Of a DNA stretch of 53,660 bases, positions 1 through 9,515 are shown in pieces. A program made the position numbers and the translations under genes. This DNA is from Martensiomyces pterosporus (Eukaryota; Kickxellomycota; Kickxellomycetes; Kickxellales; Kickxellaceae). The DNA lies in NCBI GenBank assembly GCA_025201845.1, contig MU604011.1, positions 1 to 53,660 on the forward strand. Direction: 5' to 3'. Under the pieces are notes generated by a model, which worked only from the letters and a program-made list of their open reading frames with translations, did no database searches and was not told the origin of the DNA. The first letter of the stretch is position 1. Each line of letters starts with the position of its first letter.

Positions 1-1073
1 TGGTACACAGGGGTGGTGGTAGTGTGGTAGACCGGAGTGGTAGTGGTGGTATCATACTTCACGCTACTAGTGGTAGTGTGATACACAGGAGTAGTGGTCG
101 TATACACAGGGACTGAAGCACTGTAGGTGGGAGTGGTATGGTACACAGGGGTGGTGGTCGTGTGGTACACTGGAGTTGTAGTAGTCTCATACTTCACGCT
201 GCTAGTGGTGGTGTGGTAGACCGGGGTGGTAGTCGTGGTCTCGTATTTCACACTGCTGGTGGTCGTGTGGTACACAGGAGTGGTAGTCGTGTAGACCGGG
301 ACCGAAGCGCTGTAGGTGGGAGTAGTATGGTAAACAGGAGTGGTGGTAGTATGGTAGACCGGGGTAGTGGTCGTGGTCTCATACTTCGCCGTGCTGGTGG
401 GTGTGGTATGGTACACTGGGGTGGTCGTAGTGTAAACCGGGACTGAGGCACTGTAGGTGGGAGTCGTGTGGTACACAGGGGTGGTCGTAGTGGTCTCATA
501 CTTTGCGCTGCTGGTGGTGGTGTGGTAGACCGGAGTGGTGGTGGTGGTCTCATACTTCGCCGTGCTGGTGGTGGTGTGGTACACGGGCGTCGTGGTGGTA
601 TAGACCGGAACCGAGGCGCTGTACACCGGAGTCGTGCGGTACTCGGGCGTTGTGGTGGTGTGGTACACCGGGGCCGTGGTGGTCTCGTACCTTGCTGCGC
701 TGGTAGTGGTGTACACAGGAGCAGTCGTCGTGTGGTAAGCAGGCGACGTGGTGGTGTAGGCCGGAACCGAGGCGCTGTACACTGGAGTCGTGTGATACAC
801 GGGCGCAGTGGTGGTCACGTACTTTGGCGAGCTAGCAGTGGTATAATAGACCGGAGGCGCGGTGGTGGTAGCATAAATCGGCTTTGCGCTGGTGGTATAA
901 TACCCACCGCCAGGCGGGCTGGTGTTGTACGGCGGCCAGGTATAATAGGGATTCGGAGGGTACTGGATGTACCCCGGATTGCCCCCGTTGCCATTGTCCT
1001 CATACTGGGCATTGGCACCAGCGAGGCCCAGCACACCAAGCGCCAAGGAGGCAAACTTGATGTCGACCTTCAT
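1..1073 (-). CDS. Secreted Tyr/Thr/Pro-rich tandem-repeat protein, partial (3' end off the window)
   Basis: An open frame runs from the ATG at 1073 to the left edge without a stop (357 codons seen). The N-terminus MKVDIKFASLALGVLGLAGA plus NA is a typical signal peptide, followed by a Gly/Asn/Pro/Tyr-rich segment. From about residue 50 it is built almost wholly of PVYHTTT, AKYETTTT and PVYSASVP blocks. The SASVP block recurs at about 765, 609, 441, 300 and 111, giving higher-order units of 52, 56, 47 and 63 residues, all in frame. Such Thr/Tyr/Pro repeats suit a heavily O-glycosylated cell-wall or extracellular protein; this role is inference. No catalytic domain is visible. A GPI signal could lie in the missing C-terminus. 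Confidence 0.8.
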   Translation of the reverse strand, partial: MKVDIKFASLALGVLGLAGANAQYEDNGNGGNPGYIQYPPNPYYTWPPYNTSPPGGGYYTTSAKPIYATTTAPPVYYTTASSPKYVTTTAPVYHTTPVYSASVPAYTTTSPAYHTTTAPVYTTTSAARYETTTAPVYHTTTTPEYRTTPVYSASVPVYTTTTPVYHTTTSTAKYETTTTTPVYHTTTSSAKYETTTTTPVYHTTPTYSASVPVYTTTTPVYHTTPTSTAKYETTTTTPVYHTTTTPVYHTTPTYSASVPVYTTTTPVYHTTTSSVKYETTTTTPVYHTTTSSVKYETTTTPVYHTTTTPVYHTTPTYSASVPVYTTTTPVYHTTTSSVKYDTTTTTPVYHTTTTPVY

Positions 1074-2691
1074 TGCAACTGCAGAGGGTGCGAGCAGAGA
1101 TTAGCACTAAAAAGCCACACAAGCGATAGCGAGCGGGAATGGAGGATTAGTGGTTGATAGAAAAGGAGGCTGGAAACAAGAAGTGAAGAATTAGTCGATT
1201 GGGCTTTTGTGCGGATTAGTCGAGTAATTTACTGGTAGCTGCCAAGGAGGAAGAGAAGGAGGGAGGTAGACTGGTAGGTGCAAAAGCTACTAACGACCCC
1301 TCATCGCTTGCGCGGGATGTCGCCAGTGTTTTATACCTTCTGTGGCCCGTTGATGTTTGGAGCATCCTGTTTCCCTTACATGGTTTGCGTACAATGTGCC
1401 TCGAGCGGCCGCGGCTGTTGCGGTGGCCAATTTCTTGTAAAAATCTTGCTCATATGGGCGTGCTGTGATTTCTCGCGCCAGGACAAATGCCTCGGCTGTT
1501 TCCTTCGCACCCTCGATATCCCTTCAAATGCCCCTTTCCCTCAGCAAAATGCAGCGCTGTGGGATGGACAAAGAGAGGAGTCAATATGGATTGTCGTCCG
1601 CTGCAAACCTATTTTTGTGCATGTAATTTCTGCGTTCATTTGGGGCAGCCAGCAGATCCCCCATCCCTCTCTGCTCACTGCCTCCCCCACACGCCTGCGC
1701 CCTCAGCACCCATTCGATCGATGCGAGGGCGTGTGAGTGCAGGAGCCTGGCTGCTTGCACTACGGCGCAGACGGCTGCTCCTGAGCCGTGATTTTGAAAC
1801 AGATGCACACGCTCATGCCTGCTGCCCTCGACCAGTTGATAGCAAAACGTCGCCATTGCAGCGCACTTTGAACACAATCGCCACTAGGCTACATGGCCAC
1901 ATCATGGAGAACGCGTTTGCTAAACGACATCCAATTGGCAAGTGCTGGCGACATCGCTGCGTCGGCCGCTATGTCGCTATGGGCGCAGGAAAGGTTGTCA
2001 TCCCAAACGAGACATTGTTCTGTCTGCCGCCCGCGCATTTTTCTCTACATCCGACGAGTGAGACAAGGTGGCGCGAACGGAGCATCCCACTCGATCTTTC
2101 TCTTTCCCTATTCTGTGCGGTGTGTGAACGAGTAGAAAAAGAGACACCCTCTCTGCGCACATGGGCGCGCTCTGCACGCCTCCGCTCGGGAATCGGTGCT
2201 GCAAATCCCTAGAAAAACAAAATAAACACTCTCTATTGTTGTCTATTTCCGTTCGCTCGCCATCCATCTACCCGTTTTGCCCATCACCACTGACCGATCG
2301 GGTGGGAGCAGCGTACATGCCTTTCTGCGGAGCACCTTGTCCCAGCTGCCACGAAGCACGGCTGGCCAACTTTGCGCAAACCCGCCTCGATTTTAGTGCA
2401 AGGCGTCTCCTTCACCTGGCCAGGTGACGTTTATTTAGCGCCATTATCACCCAGACATACGCCCGCTAGACGACAGCGCAGGCCCCCTCTTTTCTTATCT
2501 GGGCACAGAATTTTATTTAGGCCGCTGCACAATGGCAGTGGCCATTTTTGAGGGAGCTGCGTAAAATAGAAATCACTTTAAAAATAGACTGGCGTGCAAC
2601 TTTCTTCTGCGTGGAACAGGCGGGTTGCATCGCACCGCGTCCTCACACTCGCTCTTTGAGCAACAGCAACACGGATACGGCCAGCCAAAGG
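1074..2691. other. Intergenic region, no supported gene
   Basis: Apart from the minus-strand TATA element, I see no reading frame with protein-like composition. The frames present are rich in Cys, His and Arg and begin at non-ATG codons. No tRNA-like B box was noticed. Confidence 0.5.
1329..1335 (-). promoter_or_regulatory. TATA box upstream of the repeat protein
   Basis: TATAAAA reads on the minus strand here, 256-262 bases before the ATG at 1073. The spacing is longer than for the other TATA genes in the window, so the leader may be long or contain an intron. Confidence 0.45.
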
Positions 2692-3194
2692 ATGTCCTCT
2701 CTGCCGCCGCTCCCTCGCGCTGGGGATCGACAGGGTTTTGCAGCGATAGCATCAGAACGCTCCCAATGGTACGGCCAATTTCGCCAGTCTCTGGAGCAGG
2801 TGCAGAGCCTGCTCAACCTTCACCCGCAGCGGCAGAAGCAACAACAACAGATGCATGCGCCCAGTGTGCAAGACGCTGCCCCGGCGCTCGCCAAACATAC
2901 AATGAGCACGCCTTTGCTTTTTGGAGCAGCACAAAAACTGCCCGGCCGATTGGCATCCTCGTAGCCCTCGCTCAACACGGGAACAAAGGTGCGCATATGA
3001 CGACGAACCGCTCTCCGTGCTCGGCTTTGTGGCTTCGTCTGCTCAGGTCTTTGTCCGCCAAGCGCTCACACGGCACAAAATGGTCCAGCCGCAAGCACGC
3101 TCTCCGCCCGTTCGCCTCCTTTGGGCAGACAAGGGGGCGAGACAACCCGGGTCGACTTGGTGGAGAAATGTCGCCTGGAAGATCTGCAACCTAA
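2692..3194 (+). CDS. Possible two-exon hypothetical gene
   Basis: From the ATG at 2692 (MSSLPPLPRAG) a frame with helical, Gln-rich composition (WYGQFRQSLEQVQSLLNL) runs to a stop at 2962. Placing an 86-base intron at 2961-3046 joins it to a basic, Arg/Ser/Gly-rich tail ending at 3194. The intron would run from GTAGCC to CTGCTCAG with a good pyrimidine tract, giving 138 residues. The donor is not strong, and another frame over 2906-3384 also looks partly protein-like, so the exon structure is uncertain. I recognise no family. It could equally be non-coding DNA upstream of the RED gene. Confidence 0.3.
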
Positions 3195-3535
3195 CAACAA
3201 GGCCCATCCCTCGGTGCAGTGCAAACACAAATAAGGAGAGCGGAACCGGCCACACCGCCAGTGCTTCCGAACCGAAGGATGGCCGCCTAAAGAACAATCA
3301 GCGCTATTTACGCATTCGTGCTGCATATCCCGCACATTCCATTTTTAGGCGTCTTTCTGGATCCACATCCTCAAACCAGCAGTGATCAATCACATGGAAA
3401 TCTGATCTAATCGGCCCACGCAGCAGCCATCTGCCAGCAAATCAGCCAAGGCAGCAAGGGTGTGCTGAGAGCACTGGTCGCTCATTCTGGCGCCTTGCCT
3501 CCCTGCACTTTGGTTTTGCTGCTTTAATTCACACT

Positions 3536-3953
3536 ATGGCCAACGACTCGGCGGGGCTATCGCAGGCTGATTTTCGAAGGCTGCTACAGACACCTGGGCG
3601 CGGAGGAGGAGACGGGCAGCCGAGCACTGACAGCGATGCAAATGAGCAGCAGAGCAAACCCGCGCTGAAAAGCACGGGCAGCGCGGCGGTTTTAGGAGGA
3701 GGCAGGCTGTACAGATCGCACATGAGGGCAACGCCCACAGAGGAGGTGGCTGTCGCTGCAGGCAGCAGCTCGCTTGGGCACGGAAAGCCACGAGGCAGGT
3801 CTTCTGGCCTGCGCCGAGCCAAAGCAGAAACTGGCGGCGGCGACAGGGTACTAAAATACCGCGACCGGGCTGCTGAGCGCCGCAAGGGCCTCAACAAGGA
3901 CTACGAAGACAGCGAGCGGCTTCTCACGCAGCTCCATGATGGCACAACTGCAG

Positions 3954-3984
<31 letters not shown>

Positions 3985-5560
3985 GCAGGATCCCTTGCTG
4001 GGCGGCGACCGGTCGGAGGGCACCAGTGGTGGCATGTCTGTGGACCAGCGAGTTGCTTACGAGCAGAGCAAGTACCTGGGAGGCGACACGGAGCACACAC
4101 ATTTAGTCAAAGGGCTCGATTTTCTACTGCTCGAAAAGATGCGCTCCTCGCAAGCAGCCAGCGGCGGGGACCAGGGCGACATGGATGGGGAAGCCGACCT
4201 GGACGAGGAGCTTGAGCGGCTGCAAGAAGAGAGAGCTGCAACAACCGATCGCGCAGCTGCGCAATCTGATGGTGCTGGGATTACTGATGGCGATGTCGCC
4301 AGTGCTTCCACCCAGCTGGGCAGGCGCGTGCTGGAGACTGTTCGGAAAATACACAAGACCAAGGAGGAAATCCAAATCGCTCTGCAAAGCGGGTTCAAGG
4401 CTGACTTGAATGAGCTGTTCTTGCCTGGCCGCATGTACTTTGAGTTCAACACCCAGCCGGGTGCTCGTGGTTCGGCCACTGTGACGACTACGGCGAGGAT
4501 CCGCAGCCAGGACGAAGTCAAGGAGATGTTTGGCTCGGCAGCTGTAGAGTCCGGTTCTTCTACAAAGTGCGAGGCGGATGACAGAGTCGTGTTGTCAAGA
4601 GTCATCGCGTCCATTGCTGCTGCACGCAATCGGAGGCAGAAATCCACGGCGGAGGCCAAAGCCCGACGTCAAGCTGAAACCCCCGCTCCCGAGCCTTTGA
4701 AAGTCGTTGAGCTGGATGCTGCTCCTGGGCTACAGCTGCACCAGTCGGATGATGCCAAGCCAAGTTTGCGTGTCGATGATGACGATGACGATGACATCTT
4801 TGCCGATGCAGGGACAGACTACAGAGTTACTGTTGCTCCCAAAGCCCCTGAAGACGCCAGTGCCATGGTCGGCCCTGCAGTAGCAGAAAGCGACAGTGCT
4901 CTTGTTGGGCCTTATCCTGGCGGACACGATGCTGGTTTGAGCGATGAAGATGAGAGTAGCGGACTGGTTGGTCCATACCCAATGGATGACGGCGCCTATG
5001 CAAGCGATGGTGCAGCGGGGGGCGACGTAGTTGGGCCATACCCGGCAAGCGATTTTGATGAAGAGGATGCTGTGACTGGCGCCTACCCTGCCAGCGGTCC
5101 AGAGAGCGAGGGCGAAGGAGCTGCCGAGGATTTCCCTTCGCGTGCAAGCGGCGCAAAGAGGCGGCGGATGAACCAAGCAGGCGATGGCTACGACTATGGA
5201 GTCGAGTTTGGTCCAGATACTATGAATGCCGGCGAGCTCAGTGGCAGCAGCGATTCTGGCGACAACGATGAGGATGGCTCGGATATGAGGCTGTTCTCCA
5301 TGGCCAAGTCGAGGTTCAAAGCAGAGACTAGGGATCTTCTGCAGTCTAGACAGCAGAACAGGAGCGCGGCAAGGTCGCACAGCGATGCTGCAAGCTCGGG
5401 GAAGGGAAGGGAGAAGGCTGCATTTAACAGCGAGTGGCAGAAAACACGAAAAATAATGCAAGCCAAGTATGGCATTGACATTGCTGAGGACGGCGCACAT
5501 GGCGCGTCATCTGCTTCTGCAAAACCCCCTGGACACAAGCACAAAAAGGCAAGGCCCTAG
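3536..5560 (+). CDS. RED/IK-like spliceosomal protein
   Basis: This 674-residue protein is a homologue of RED (IK), a nuclear factor of the precatalytic spliceosome that works with SMU1 in human cells. The family signature is seen twice: a basic segment YRDRAAERRKGLNKDY near residue 108, and SKYLGGDTEHTHLVKGLDF near residue 178, the most conserved part of RED. Between them is a poly-Pro run. The middle has an Arg/Ala-rich helix and an Asp run. Residues about 440-520 carry four VGPYP-type acidic repeats, which look lineage-specific. The C-terminus has a Ser/Asp-rich part and a basic helix ending with KYGIDI. Human RED is 557 residues, so this copy is longer. The start is the first ATG; no intron is needed. 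Its stop lies 41 bases from the convergent F-box gene. Confidence 0.88.
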
Positions 5561-5601
5561 CATATTGTTGTATTTACATTTATTCGTGGCCCAGCGCGGT
5601 T

Positions 5602-7317
5602 TTATAGTAGAAATACAGATTGCAGGCGGGCATACTGCTCGTCGCTGTATGCTTTGCGTGCCAGCGTGCTACATATTGCGCTGCGGATCTTGCACAGCCA
5701 TCCAGTGTCTTGCGAGCCAACTGCAGCATGCTTGAGCGAAGGAAGCAGCGAGACAAGCAGTACAATATACTCAGCCGAGCACCTGGCAGTTGGATACCTG
5801 GCATCGCCAAGCTCGAGCGACAGCAAGCGCGCTGCAGACCTGCTGGCTGACTTGGAGCGCCATTCAGTAATTGCCTCGTCTGTTGGGATACAGCGACAAT
5901 GCGAAGTGCTTCCCAGTGCGATGGCCGCTCGAGTCAGCCAGGGAAAGCTCTGCAAAAGCCTGACGGCTGTCGGTAAAGCAAAATGCACTCTGGGCATGAC
6001 AAGCTCGCGCAGTGTCTGGTGGCATGTTATCTCGGGCAAAAAGTCGACAGATCCGCCAACAAACATTGAGGTCTTGATCGATTGAGCAGTAGCACTTAGT
6101 GACAGGATCTTTGACAAGAGCTTCAGTGCCGTGGCTCCTTGCTTGATCCACTCAGCTTCGCCCTCGACACTCAGGTCGACATGCGTTAACCGTGGGTACG
6201 CCCCTGGTGTGAACTGCTGGCAGTCGGTGACAAACCGACGTGGCAGCACCATTTGCAATCTCTCGAGACCCTGACGGTTGCAGCGCAGAAGCAGGTCGCT
6301 GGCGAAAGGGTATGCGCTACGGCACTGAATGGACACTAGAGATGGGAATGCGTTCGCATCTACGCGAACAAGTATTTGTGATGGTGAGGCGAACTCGGGA
6401 AGCTGCATTTCCAGTGTGTGAAGCCTTGGATAAACAATAGAACAGCTGTTGGTGGAATCGCGGAGCAGCTGTGAGCACATGTGGAATGGTATTTGCAGTA
6501 GACGCAAGCTGCGCAAGGTAGCCGCGTTTTGGCGCACCAGCTCGACGTGATGCTCGGTCCACACCTCGACTTGGATCGACAGGTGAGCAAGCCCGACCAA
6601 CTGCAACCTGGTGCATCTCGCGTCTATCTGCGGCGGCGTGTCGACCAGTGTGAGGACCCAGTGCTTGTGCTCTAGCAAGCGGCTGTACAGATAGGTGCAT
6701 TGCTTGCTGCAAGCGTCGTCATAGTACACGTCCCCAAAGTCGACTTCAACGGACCTTATGAAAGGCATCAGTCTTTGAAGCACAGTACAAAGCCGGTCCA
6801 GCTCAGCTTCATCTGTCTCTGCAGAGCAGACATCTTCTGAGCGGCGGTAGCGCATCCACCCTGTGGCTAGCCTGACGACGATTTTCCGCACCGAACGCAG
6901 TGGCCCTACTGCCAAAAGCCCATCGGACACTTGACCGCCAAGTATATCGTTTATCATTGCGCAAACATGCAGCACCCTGACATTTTGTGTGAATCCAGAC
7001 TTTGCAATGTGGCGAATGCCGAGAACGCTACTCCTGCTGCTCTTTCTATCCCTGCTTTTGTCCTCTTTTTGTTCGGGCTTGACATCCTGGCTTTCGAATA
7101 TCCCCTCGCGGTAGTAGAATAGCGCTGCGGCGTAGCGCCAGCTTTGACATACACCCATTGCGGCCAGCAGCGTATGCGAGTCGTTGCTGGTATTGGTGAT
7201 GCTTGGCGAAGTGTGCGGGCTGCATAGACAAAGGGACTTCCCAGAGGCGCATTCCATTATTCGCTCTAGCACCAGAGATGAAAGGTCCCGCCAGCCACTG
7301 TATGTTGATGGCGCCAT
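5602..7317 (-). CDS. F-box-like protein with Leu-rich C-terminal region
   Basis: The protein has 571 residues from the ATG at 7317 (MAPSTYSGWRDLSSLVLERI). The N-terminus resembles an F-box: LSSLVLERIMECA, then after an insert of about 25 residues, LLAAMGVCQSWRYAAALFYY. The rest is a string of hydrophobic segments of leucine-rich-repeat type (for example VRVLHVCAMIND, LRSVRKIVVRL, FIRSVEVDFGD, LRELVMPRVHF), like fungal F-box proteins that pass substrates to SCF ubiquitin ligases. The substrate cannot be predicted. An in-frame TTG lies 39 bases upstream, but the ATG at 7317 starts just before the F-box. A (TC)15 tract on the sense strand lies 64 bases before the ATG. The gene is convergent with RED and divergent from the Nudix gene. 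The F-box assignment is from pattern only. Confidence 0.72.
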   Translation of the reverse strand: MAPSTYSGWRDLSSLVLERIMECASGKSLCLCSPHTSPSITNTSNDSHTLLAAMGVCQSWRYAAALFYYREGIFESQDVKPEQKEDKSRDRKSSRSSVLGIRHIAKSGFTQNVRVLHVCAMINDILGGQVSDGLLAVGPLRSVRKIVVRLATGWMRYRRSEDVCSAETDEAELDRLCTVLQRLMPFIRSVEVDFGDVYYDDACSKQCTYLYSRLLEHKHWVLTLVDTPPQIDARCTRLQLVGLAHLSIQVEVWTEHHVELVRQNAATLRSLRLLQIPFHMCSQLLRDSTNSCSIVYPRLHTLEMQLPEFASPSQILVRVDANAFPSLVSIQCRSAYPFASDLLLRCNRQGLERLQMVLPRRFVTDCQQFTPGAYPRLTHVDLSVEGEAEWIKQGATALKLLSKILSLSATAQSIKTSMFVGGSVDFLPEITCHQTLRELVMPRVHFALPTAVRLLQSFPWLTRAAIALGSTSHCRCIPTDEAITEWRSKSASRSAARLLSLELGDARYPTARCSAEYIVLLVSLLPSLKHAAVGSQDTGWLCKIRSAICSTLARKAYSDEQYARLQSVFLL

Positions 7318-7376
7318 GGTATCTGCACACAAATGCGGGGCTGTGAAAGAATACAATAGTAGACGAATTCCTGCCG

Positions 7377-7380
<4 letters not shown>

Positions 7381-7410
<30 letters not shown>
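7381..7410. repeat. (GA)15 microsatellite
   Basis: A perfect 30-base GA repeat. On the sense strand of the neighbouring F-box gene it is a CT tract just before the start codon, as often seen in fungal promoters and leaders. Confidence 0.95.
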
Positions 7411-7414
<4 letters not shown>

Positions 7415-7808
7415 AGCTTTGCTCGCTTTCTCAGTACACTGCAAGGTTCTCTTAAAGTGCGAGGCGGTGGTTGCACAGCACATCTCGGCACAAGCCTGTC
7501 CCGGCGTTGAGCTATCCTCAACATGCGCTGGGATGCAGCGTTACCTAATGAGCTTGAAAACCACTGCCAATCGTGTCGCAAGCATTGATCGGGCCCACAT
7601 GTCGAAATGTGTGTTCCGAGCGACCAGCCTCGCACACATATGCGTAGCGATACGAACATGCCAACACTGCTGAGACTCTAGACATGCTAGAGCTTACGCT
7701 CAGGTAGAAAGGGCATGCTCTAACTGAAAGCATGCTTCCCCGCCGCACACTGGGACAGCTGCAAACAAGAAAATGCAGCAAGTGAAAGGGGCACTGTTCA
7801 CTCTTGCT

Positions 7809-7828
7809 CACGTGCTCTTGCTCACGTG
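7809..7828. promoter_or_regulatory. Tandem CACGTG E-boxes
   Basis: Two perfect CACGTG palindromes at 7809-7814 and 7823-7828 sit in a repeated CTTGCTCACGTGCT context 14 bases apart. They lie about 170-185 bases before the Nudix ATG at 7995. CACGTG is bound by fungal bHLH factors such as Pho4 and Cbf1. The sites also lie in the divergent promoter of the F-box gene. Confidence 0.55.
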
Positions 7829-7994
7829 CTCTCGCTCGCGGATTGATGAATCAAGTCTGCCGAGAAAACACTCCGCCTATGCAACCACGCTCCAGCCAAC
7901 CACGCCTCACTGCCTCTCTTGTTCAAACTCCCAACAGCTACATAATTTGTTATTATTGCACCCCCGCTGCGCTTGCTGTAGCACCTTGAATTCC

Positions 7995-8972
7995 ATGGCA
8001 GCAACCAGACATTCTATCCTCGATATCGTGCGCAACTGCAACTGCGTTGCCGAAGTGGACACCCTGCTGGAAACGGAAGCCCTTTATCGCTTCATTGTCA
8101 ACGGCAAATTGGTCGGCTTGGTAAACCCCCAAGACATAGCGGCTCTCGAAAAGGCGGTGGCCAGCGGGAAATGCACAAGTCCGTTTGTTGTCGACTCTGC
8201 ATCCAAGATGCTGACATTCACGGAGCAGCACGATACACGAGATAAGCGATCGGCAGCCGTCGCCAGCCTGCTGTCGGTGCTGAGAAGCGAGCATGCGTGG
8301 AGATCGCTCGGCAAATGGCGCAACGAGCTGTACCCGGTCTACGGCGACTCTGAGGACGCAGAGGGCGTCGCCTTGATGGTCGAGCGCGCGTCCTCGTACA
8401 ATTTCGGCATCCGCACGTTTGGCGTGCACATCAACGGCATCGTCACTGATCCTGCTAGTGGCGAGGTTAAAATGTGGGTTGCCAAGCGATCCCTGCAGAA
8501 GCAGACATGGCCCGGATACCTTGACCAGTTCGTTGCCGGCGGGATCGGTAACGGCGCCAGCGTGTGGGAGTCTGTGATCAAGGAATGCGAGGAAGAGGGC
8601 GGTGTGCCCCGCAATATCGCAGAGAGGACAAAGTTTGCGGGCACCATTCAGTACTACACGAGGTCGGATCTGGGGCTGCAGCCAGAGACCCAGTTTGTGT
8701 TTGACTTGGAGCTCCCAAAAGAGTTTGAGCCCTATCCGAACGACGGCGAGGTGGACTCGTTTTATCTGTGGCCCCTGGATGTGGTAATAGACAAGCTGCG
8801 CAAAAACCTGTTCAAGCCCAACTGCGCCGTGTGCGTGGTGGACTTTTTGATCAGACACGGGCACCTGACTCCAGACAACGAGCCGGATTACCTGGAGATC
8901 ATTGACAACATCCACAGACCGCTCCCCTACCCAGGTCCCAAGTACATCCAGACCAAGGCGGCGCCAGAGTGA
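7995..8972 (+). CDS. DUF4743/Nudix hydrolase (YJR142W-like, thiamine-pyrophosphokinase-related)
   Basis: A 325-residue protein with an N-terminal DUF4743 region (about 1-140) and a Nudix domain (about 150-290). The Nudix box at about residues 182-204 reads GGIGNGAS...KECEEEGGV and keeps the KE-x2-EE-x-G catalytic core. The first canonical Glu is replaced by Ala, which I believe is usual in this subfamily. Relatives, including yeast YJR142W, hydrolyse damaged thiamine diphosphates; that function is by homology. An in-frame ATG at 7773 would add 74 residues. The E-boxes fall inside that extension, and the sequence there is low in coding character, so 7995 is preferred. It is intronless, and poly(A) signals follow at 9019 and 9105. 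Confidence 0.88.
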   Translation: MAATRHSILDIVRNCNCVAEVDTLLETEALYRFIVNGKLVGLVNPQDIAALEKAVASGKCTSPFVVDSASKMLTFTEQHDTRDKRSAAVASLLSVLRSEHAWRSLGKWRNELYPVYGDSEDAEGVALMVERASSYNFGIRTFGVHINGIVTDPASGEVKMWVAKRSLQKQTWPGYLDQFVAGGIGNGASVWESVIKECEEEGGVPRNIAERTKFAGTIQYYTRSDLGLQPETQFVFDLELPKEFEPYPNDGEVDSFYLWPLDVVIDKLRKNLFKPNCAVCVVDFLIRHGHLTPDNEPDYLEIIDNIHRPLPYPGPKYIQTKAAPE

Positions 8973-9018
8973 GCAGCGTTAGCTGTGTGTAGGCAATAGA
9001 CGTGTGTGGAGTGGGTTG

Positions 9019-9110
9019 AATAAACCGGGAAATACGACATTTAGCCACTGCCCTCCTTTTTTTTCGCGCAAGTCCTCCACTTCTGCTCGCTGCTGCGGTG
9101 TCTAAATAAA
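9019..9110 (+). terminator. Poly(A) signal pair after the Nudix gene
   Basis: AATAAA occurs at 9019-9024 and again at 9105-9110, 47 and 133 bases after the stop codon. Either could direct cleavage; which one is used is not visible. Confidence 0.45.
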
Positions 9111-9515
9111 AATTCTTTCCGTGCAGATTACTGCGAAAATGTGTACTCCAGGCTGGGCAATAGAGCAATATATAGCCTTTCATCCCCCTCGTCTAGCTCC
9201 CCGCACTGGACTCCAGAATGAAATTCTCTCACCCGTCTGCCTCCTCCACTTCCTCCTCACACCTTTGCTTATACCTAAGAATACGACACATGTCGATGGC
9301 GGCGGCGGCAGCGGCGGCAAGTTTGCACGCCAGAACCGAAGGGATCGATGTGGGCCCCTCCAACATGTTTTTCTCCCTTCTGCTCGCTCTGCTCCAGCTA
9401 ATACACGCGCCGCCTCTATTGCTTTGCACTATTGTTTTACGTGTGTTAGATATCCTCATCTTACCCTTACCCTTTTTAGCACGTACCTGTTTGCTTCTCT
9501 GACTCTAGACAGCCG

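Noticed and set aside
138..1157. Plus-strand Gly/Arg/Val-rich frames
   Set aside because: They are the complement of the minus-strand Tyr/Thr/Pro repeat gene, which has a signal peptide and an unbroken frame.
1278..2212. Overlapping plus-strand frames left of the RED gene
   Set aside because: Cys/His/Pro-rich noise with no conserved segment; a minus-strand TATA lies in the same place.
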